The notes beneath the pieces are model-generated. The model saw only the letters and a list, made by a program, of their open reading frames with translations. It was not told where the DNA came from and made no database searches. A stretch of DNA of 12,900 nt, from positions 1 through 12,900 of the forward strand of contig NZ_CAKPYL010000044.1 in NCBI RefSeq assembly GCF_934202865.1. Direction: 5' to 3'. Positions 8,632 to 12,900 of this stretch are shown here, in pieces. The position numbers and the translations under genes were made by a program. The stretch's first letter is position 1. Each line of letters begins with the position of its first letter. Origin of the DNA: an uncultured Fenollaria sp. GTDB taxonomy: Bacteria > Bacillota > Clostridia > Tissierellales > Peptoniphilaceae.

Positions 8632-11600
8632 CTACAAAGAACTATCGTCATCTAGGTCTAGGTCTTCATCGATCTCGTCGATGTCGCTGCCTATGTCTAG
8701 ATCGTCGTCCATGTCCAAATCTTCTTCATCTATATCAACAAAATCTTCGTCAATATCTTCTTCGATGTCTTCATCGTCATCCTCATCGTATTCATCTTCG
8801 TCCACATCGTCTTCGTCGTAATCAATGTTGTCTTCGTCTTCATCTGTGCCCTTGGATGTTTCTTCGTCAAAGAAGTTTACAAATTCTTCATCTTCTTTAT
8901 AATCAGTGTCCATGCTCTTGAAGTCGCCCGCAATGATTTCTCTTTCGTTCATGAAATCATCTTCATCGTCAAGTTCCATCTCATTGTCGTCTTGGTCAAG
9001 GACCTTAACGTCAAGAAGTAAACTTTGAAGTTCCTTTACAAGTACCTTGAATGATTCAGGTATGCCTGGTTCTGGAATGTTCTTTCCTTTAACAATGGCT
9101 TCGTATGTCTTAACACGGCCATTGATATCGTCGGACTTAACTGTTAATATCTCTTGAAGTACGTGGCTTGCGCCATAACCTTCAAGGGCCCAAACTTCCA
9201 TTTCCCCGAATCTTTGTCCACCAAATTGTGCCTTACCGCCTAATGGTTGTTGAGTAACTAGTGAGTAAGGTCCAATGCTTCTTGCGTGGATCTTTTCGTC
9301 AACTAAGTGGTGAAGCTTAAGCATATACATGTAACCAACTGTAACTGGATTGTCAAATAACTTTCCTGTTCTTCCGTCTCTTAGGTAAATCTTACCGCTC
9401 TTTGGATAGCCAGCCTTGTCAAGCGCTTCAAGTATGTCGTTTTCGTTAGCGCCGTCAAATACTGGTGTTGAAACGTACATACCAAGCTTTTTAGCCGCCA
9501 TACCCAAGTGAACTTCAAGTACTTGTCCAAGGTTCATACGAGATGGTACACCCATTGGGTTTAGTAGAATTTGTAGTGGTGTGCCGTCTGGTAAGTATGG
9601 CATGTCCTCTTCAGGAAGTATTCTTGAGATGACGCCCTTGTTACCGTGTCTACCGCACATCTTGTCCCCTACAGAGATCTTTCTCTTTGTAGCGATATAT
9701 ACTCTAACCATCCTGTTTACGCCAGGTGATAGCTCATCAGCATTTTCCCTTGTAAATTCCTTAACGTCAACAACTATACCAGCTTCGCCGTGAGGTACCT
9801 TTAGAGATGTATCTCTTACTTCTCTTGATTTTTCTCCAAATATAGCTCTTAAGAGTCTTTCTTCAGCAGGTAGATCCTTTTCTCCCTTTGGAGTAACCTT
9901 ACCAACTAAGATGTCGCCAGCCTTAACTTCAGCGCCAATCCTGATGATACCGTCTTTGTCAAGGTTCTTAAGAAGCTCTTCACTAGTGTTTGGAATGTCT
10001 CTAGTGATTTCTTCAGGTCCAAGCTTTGTATCTCTTGATTCTGATTCGTATTCTTCTATATGAATAGATGTCAATACATCTTCATAAACAAGTCTTTCGT
10101 TGATTAGTATCGCATCTTCGTAGTTATAGCCTTCCCAAGTCATAAACGCTACTAAGATGTTCTTGCCTAGTGACATTTCACCAAGATTAGTGCTTGGTCC
10201 GTCCGCAATTACATCGCCCTTCTTAACCTTTTCACCCGCTTGAACTATAGGTCTTTGGTTAATAGTAGTGCCTTGGTTAGAGCTTGTAAATTTGATTAAT
10301 TTATATGAATCAATGTTCTTGTCTTTATTTTCAATAACGATGCTCTTCGCATCAACTTTTTTAACAATACCGTCATTTTTAGCAACAACACATACACCTG
10401 AGTCTTTAGCAGCCTTATACTCAATACCAGTCGCAACGATAGGTGCTTCTGTCATAAGTAGTGGAACTGCTTGTCTTTGCATGTTTGAGCCCATTAGAGC
10501 ACGGTTCGCGTCGTCGTTTTCCAAGAATGGTATCATCGCTGTACCAACTGAAACTATTTGTCTAGGTGAAACGTCCATGTAATCGATTTCTTCTTTTTTG
10601 AACATGTCCATCAAAGTATCGTTTTCAGCCTTACTTCTAGCAACGATGATGTCGTTTTTGAAGTAGCCTTTTTCATCTATTGGCTCGTTGGCTTGAGCTA
10701 TGATGCACTCATCTTCAACGTCAGCGCTGATATATTCAATCTCATCAGTAACTTTTCCTGTACCTTTTTCTACCTTTCTATAAGGAGCTTCGATAAAACC
10801 ATATTCATTGATCCTTGCAAATGATGCTAAGGAAGTGATAAGACCAATGTTTGGTCCTTCTGGTGTTTCGATAGGGCACATTCTAGCATATTGAGAGTTA
10901 TGAATATCTCTTACTTCAAAGCCCGCTCTATCCCTTGAAAGTCCTCCAGGTCCTAAAGCAGACATCTTTCTCTTGTGAGTTAACTCGCTAAGAGGGTTAG
11001 TTTGGTCCATGAATTGAGAAAGTTGTGATGAACCGAAGAACTCCTTAAGTGAGGCAACTACCGGTCTTATGTTGATTAGACTTTGAGGAGTAGCAGCTTC
11101 AGGGTCTTGAGTAGTCATTCTTTCACGAATAACTCTCTCCATTCTAGAAAGACCGATTCTGAATTGATTTTGAAGTAATTCGCCAACGCTTCTTACACGT
11201 CTGTTACCTAAGTGGTCGATGTTGTCAAATTGACCAACGCCACGCATTAAGTTGAATTGGTAGTTGATAGCGCTAATTATGTCATCAATTTCAATTCTCT
11301 TTGGATATATTTCTTTAATATTTTCTATGATTAAGTTTTTAAGCTCTTCGTCGTCCTTAGCTTCGTCCATAAGTTCGTGCATTAATGGTGCGTAGATCTT
11401 ATCCTTAAGTCCAAGCTCTTCAAAATTAACTTTTGTATCGAAAGCTTCAGGATAAACAAAGTTATTACCTACAACTCTGATCTCTTCACCATTATCCAAA
11501 ACTATGTCAATGGTATTAACAAAGTTATTTTCAATCTTTTGAGCCATAGGTCTATCAAGATGAGTTCCCTTTTCATATACTAATTCGCCTGTAATAGGGT

Positions 11601-12483
11601 TCACCGCATCCATGGCAAGAGTGTGATTTTCTATCCTTCTTGCTATAGATAGCTTCTTGTTGAACTTATATCTTCCGACTTTAGCCAAGTCGTATCTCTT
11701 AGGGTCAAAGAATAGATTATTAAGTAGTGATTTAGCACTGTCTACGGCTTCTGGTTCGCCTGGTCTAAGTCTCTTGTAGATCTCAATCAAAGCCTCGTCT
11801 TGAGTCTTTGCAGTATCCTTTTCAAGAGTTGTTAATAAATCATTAGTTTCACCCAATGTTTCAACAATTTCAAGATCAGAAACAACACCTAAAGCTCTAA
11901 GAAGTGATGTGATGATAACTTTTCTGTTCTTATCAATCTTTACATATAAAGCGCCACTCGCATCAGTTTCAAATTCAAGCCAAGCCCCACGGTTTGGTAT
12001 GATAGTTGCGCTGTAATCAAGATCACCATTCTTATTGATTTCCTTCTTGTAGTAGCAGCCTGGCGAACGAACGACTTGTGAAACAACAACCCTTTCTCCA
12101 CCATTGATTATGAAAGTACCCTTGTCAGTCATGATAGGTATGTCTCCCATAAATACTTCTTGCTCTTTAACCTCTCCAGTGTCTTTGTTAATTAGTCTAA
12201 CCCTTGCTCTAAGAGGAGCACTGTAGTTTGTGTCCTTAATTCTGGACTCTTCTTCAGTATACTTTAGTTCCTTTCCTATAGTATAGCCCACAAACTCCAA
12301 TACTAAGCTACCACCATTGTCATCAATAGGTGATATGTCGTCAAAAGCTTCCTTTAAGCCGTCATGTAAAAACCAGTCAAACGATGCAGTTTGTACCTCA
12401 ATAAAATTTGGCATCTCGCAAGCTTCTTTTATCCTAGAATAACTCATTCTAGTTCTTTTTCCGTTTTCAACAGGATGTAGCAT
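8632..12483 (-). CDS. rpoB: DNA-directed RNA polymerase subunit beta
   Basis: This is the second catalytic subunit of RNA polymerase and the rifampicin target. ATG at 12483 is chosen (1283 residues, [18 protein letters not shown]), because the Shine-Dalgarno AAGGGGTGA overlaps the in-frame GTG at 12495 and excludes it. Seen: [17 protein letters not shown], the rifampicin region (about 485-514, [10 protein letters not shown] then [17 protein letters not shown]), [29 protein letters not shown], and [23 protein letters not shown]. The conserved core ends near residue 1162 (LLLDVKVL). After it comes an unusual tail of about 121 residues, whose last 71 residues contain 47 Asp/Glu and no Lys/Arg. 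Lys506 replaces the arginine equivalent to E. coli R529, and HNSQYAR replaces the usual H-x-x-HYGR. The stop is TAG. Confidence 0.97.
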   Translation of the reverse strand: MLHPVENGKRTRMSYSRIKEACEMPNFIEVQTASFDWFLHDGLKEAFDDISPIDDNGGSLVLEFVGYTIGKELKYTEEESRIKDTNYSAPLRARVRLINKDTGEVKEQEVFMGDIPIMTDKGTFIINGGERVVVSQVVRSPGCYYKKEINKNGDLDYSATIIPNRGAWLEFETDASGALYVKIDKNRKVIITSLLRALGVVSDLEIVETLGETNDLLTTLEKDTAKTQDEALIEIYKRLRPGEPEAVDSAKSLLNNLFFDPKRYDLAKVGRYKFNKKLSIARRIENHTLAMDAVNPITGELVYEKGTHLDRPMAQKIENNFVNTIDIVLDNGEEIRVVGNNFVYPEAFDTKVNFEELGLKDKIYAPLMHELMDEAKDDEELKNLIIENIKEIYPKRIEIDDIISAINYQFNLMRGVGQFDNIDHLGNRRVRSVGELLQNQFRIGLSRMERVIRERMTTQDPEAATPQSLINIRPVVASLKEFFGSSQLSQFMDQTNPLSELTHKRKMSALGPGGLSRDRAGFEVRDIHNSQYARMCPIETPEGPNIGLITSLASFARINEYGFIEAPYRKVEKGTGKVTDEIEYISADVEDECIIAQANEPIDEKGYFKNDIIVARSKAENDTLMDMFKKEEIDYMDVSPRQIVSVGTAMIPFLENDDANRALMGSNMQRQAVPLLMTEAPIVATGIEYKAAKDSGVCVVAKNDGIVKKVDAKSIVIENKDKNIDSYKLIKFTSSNQGTTINQRPIVQAGEKVKKGDVIADGPSTNLGEMSLGKNILVAFMTWEGYNYEDAILINERLVYEDVLTSIHIEEYESESRDTKLGPEEITRDIPNTSEELLKNLDKDGIIRIGAEVKAGDILVGKVTPKGEKDLPAEERLLRAIFGEKSREVRDTSLKVPHGEAGIVVDVKEFTRENADELSPGVNRMVRVYIATKRKISVGDKMCGRHGNKGVISRILPEEDMPYLPDGTPLQILLNPMGVPSRMNLGQVLEVHLGMAAKKLGMYVSTPVFDGANENDILEALDKAGYPKSGKIYLRDGRTGKLFDNPVTVGYMYMLKLHHLVDEKIHARSIGPYSLVTQQPLGGKAQFGGQRFGEMEVWALEGYGASHVLQEILTVKSDDINGRVKTYEAIVKGKNIPEPGIPESFKVLVKELQSLLLDVKVLDQDDNEMELDDEDDFMNEREIIAGDFKSMDTDYKEDEEFVNFFDEETSKGTDEDEDNIDYDEDDVDEDEYDEDDDEDIEEDIDEDFVDIDEEDLDMDDDLDIGSDIDEIDEDLDLDDDSSL
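8635..8847 (-). repeat. Asp/Glu-codon low-complexity tract (RpoB tail)
   Basis: The last 71 codons of rpoB are almost entirely GAT/GAC/GAA/GAG with a few hydrophobic codons, giving a GAN-rich, microsatellite-like DNA tract. Such tracts can change length by replication slippage. The complementary strand shows a matching serine-rich open frame that is only its shadow. Confidence 0.85.
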
Positions 12484-12491
12484 CCAAATAT

Positions 12492-12500
12492 TCACCCCTT
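12492..12500 (-). promoter_or_regulatory. rpoB Shine-Dalgarno deciding the start
   Basis: AAGGGGTGA on the minus strand lies 8 nt before the ATG at 12483. It overlaps the in-frame GTG at 12495, so that codon cannot be the start. It is weaker than the AGGAGG sites of the downstream genes. Confidence 0.7.
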
Positions 12501-12585
12501 ATCAAAATAACCTACTATATGTCGTACCCTAAACTAAGATTTTGAGAATAAAAACCCATTTTAAATCCTAATTATGCAATTTATA

Positions 12586-12614
12586 ATTATATAATAAGTC
12601 AAGACAAATGTCAA
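12586..12614 (-). promoter_or_regulatory. Consensus promoter for rpoB-rpoC
   Basis: On the minus strand TTGACA (12609-12614) and TATAAT (12586-12591) are separated by exactly 17 bp, matching the sigma-A consensus at all twelve hexamer positions. The predicted start lies near 12580, giving a leader of about 97 nt in which I see no strong hairpin or known riboswitch. The -35 region overlaps a short inverted repeat (GACA-TT-TGTC). Confidence 0.9.
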
Positions 12615-12645
12615 GCATTTTTTTGCAAATAATTAAAATATTTTT
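12615..12645 (-). promoter_or_regulatory. UP-element-like A/T tracts upstream of the rpoB promoter
   Basis: On the minus strand AAAAATATTTT (12635-12645) fits the distal UP-element pattern, and an A7 tract (12618-12624) ends 3 nt before the -35 box. The distal block is roughly one helical turn further from the -35 than in the classical rrnB arrangement. Stimulation through the alpha-subunit C-terminal domains is inference. Confidence 0.5.
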
Positions 12646-12691
12646 ACATTTTTGCTAAAACGTTTTTGCCTTGCTTATAGTTTTGCCAAAA

Positions 12692-12823
12692 TCAATCTAG
12701 GCGCAAAACGATTAATGCGAAAAGCGAATCGCGCGTCATAAGGCAATCACCCGTCATATAGCTAGCGCCCGTCATATGGCAGACATTTTCAATACACAAA
12801 AGAACTATGGGCACGGCGCTCAT
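12692..12823 (-). other. Doubtful 43-codon open frame containing the 18-bp repeats
   Basis: A minus-strand frame opens with ATG at 12823 and closes with TGA at 12692. It reads MSAVPIVLLC at the start, then three six-residue units beginning Met-Thr (MTGASY, MTGDCL, MTRDSL), then FALIVLRLD. No Shine-Dalgarno precedes the first ATG, only a weak purine stretch, and the start lies inside a terminator-like hairpin. The patch is clearly more GC-rich than its surroundings. I do not recognise the product. It may be chance, or a remnant of an intergenic repeat. Confidence 0.2.
12734..12787. repeat. Three 18-bp direct repeats
   Basis: CGTCATA occurs at 12734, 12752 and 12770, exactly 18 bp apart. On the minus strand the units share the pattern ATGACG-S-G-Y-G, then a variable half. 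They lie in a GC-rich patch about 120-170 bp upstream of the rpoB promoter -35 box and downstream of two terminators. Spacing and orientation suggest either a regulator array or a short tandem duplication. Confidence 0.7.
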
Positions 12824-12831
12824 AGTTCTTT
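12798..12831 (-). terminator. Second terminator-like hairpin upstream of rpoB
   Basis: An 11-bp perfect stem (12799-12809 with 12821-12831) has a GC-rich inner part that can add pairs around ACGGC. On the minus strand it ends in TTCTTTTG, a short T-run. On the plus strand it is followed by TCTTATTAT, so it may work in both directions. It probably backs up the hairpin at 12845-12885. Confidence 0.6.
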
Positions 12832-12844
12832 CTTATTATATACA

Positions 12845-12885
12845 TAAAAAATATCTGCTAAGCATATCAATCGCCTAGCAGATAT
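12845..12885 (-). terminator. Intrinsic terminator of the preceding gene
   Basis: A perfect 10-bp stem (12851-12860 with 12876-12885) with a 15-nt loop is followed on the minus strand by a T-run (12846-12850, extended by the last stem base). It should end a minus-strand transcript coming from beyond 12900. In most bacteria that neighbour would be rplL, but it is not in the window. Confidence 0.75.
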
Positions 12886-12900
12886 CTTCTAAAATCTATT

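Noticed and set aside
8624..8821. Serine-rich open frame on the plus strand
   Set aside because: It is the exact complement of the Asp/Glu codon tract in rpoB, has no ribosome-binding context, and is a composition shadow.
12484..12495. GTG at 12495 as the rpoB start
   Set aside because: The GTG overlaps the only Shine-Dalgarno-like sequence, and the ATG at 12483 gives a family-like N-terminus.
12582..12587. Divergent plus-strand promoter (TATAAT in the palindromic -10 region)
   Set aside because: The TATAAT arises from a palindrome, and no -35-like hexamer lies at the right distance on the plus strand.
12734..12787. CRISPR array
   Set aside because: There are only three units of 18 bp, with a 7-bp identical core and no distinct spacers, far shorter than any CRISPR repeat-spacer unit.

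Overview
The window is a single, tightly packed block of core information-processing genes, all on the minus strand, so transcription runs from high to low coordinates. The order is rpoB, rpoC, an L7Ae/YbxF-like gene (rplGB), rpsL, rpsG, fusA, tuf. This is the standard rpoBC plus str arrangement of Firmicutes. The organism looks like a low-GC, Gram-positive anaerobe. S12 carries the N-terminal insertion typical of Firmicutes, an L7Ae-family gene sits between rpoC and rpsL, Shine-Dalgarno sequences are strong (AGGAGG), and the intergenic DNA is very AT-rich. Clostridia/Tissierellia (for example a Peptoniphilus, Anaerococcus or Parvimonas relative) is my best guess. It is inferred from protein flavour and not proven.

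Upstream region, 12484-12900. Reading in the direction of transcription, two terminator-like hairpins (12845-12885 and 12798-12831) should end the preceding operon, which lies outside the window. Next comes an oddly GC-rich patch with three 18-bp direct repeats (12734-12787). The repeats lie in a 43-codon open frame of doubtful status. A long A/T-tract region follows, then a promoter matching consensus at both hexamers with 17-bp spacing (12586-12614), and a leader of about 97 nt before rpoB.

Genes, 155-12483. rpoB and rpoC are separated by about 20 bp. Both subunits are longer than usual because of charged C-terminal tails, and the RpoB tail is extremely acidic. After rpoC there is a 152-bp gap in which an intrinsic-terminator-like hairpin overlaps a near-consensus promoter. 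The RNA polymerase genes and the translation genes (rplGB-rpsL-rpsG-fusA-tuf) are therefore probably separately adjustable units. Within the translation unit the gaps are 18-24 bp, except for a structured 125-bp gap between rpsL and rpsG. A clear intrinsic terminator follows tuf (99-126).

Together the genes supply the two large RNA polymerase subunits, two 30S proteins, a k-turn-binding ribosomal protein homologue and the two main elongation GTPases. No mobile elements, tRNA, rRNA or CRISPR arrays were seen. This is not an accessory region. The points worth a second look are the nested terminator/promoter, the RpoB acidic tail, natural substitutions at antibiotic-target positions in RpoB and S12, and the repeat patch upstream of rpoB.
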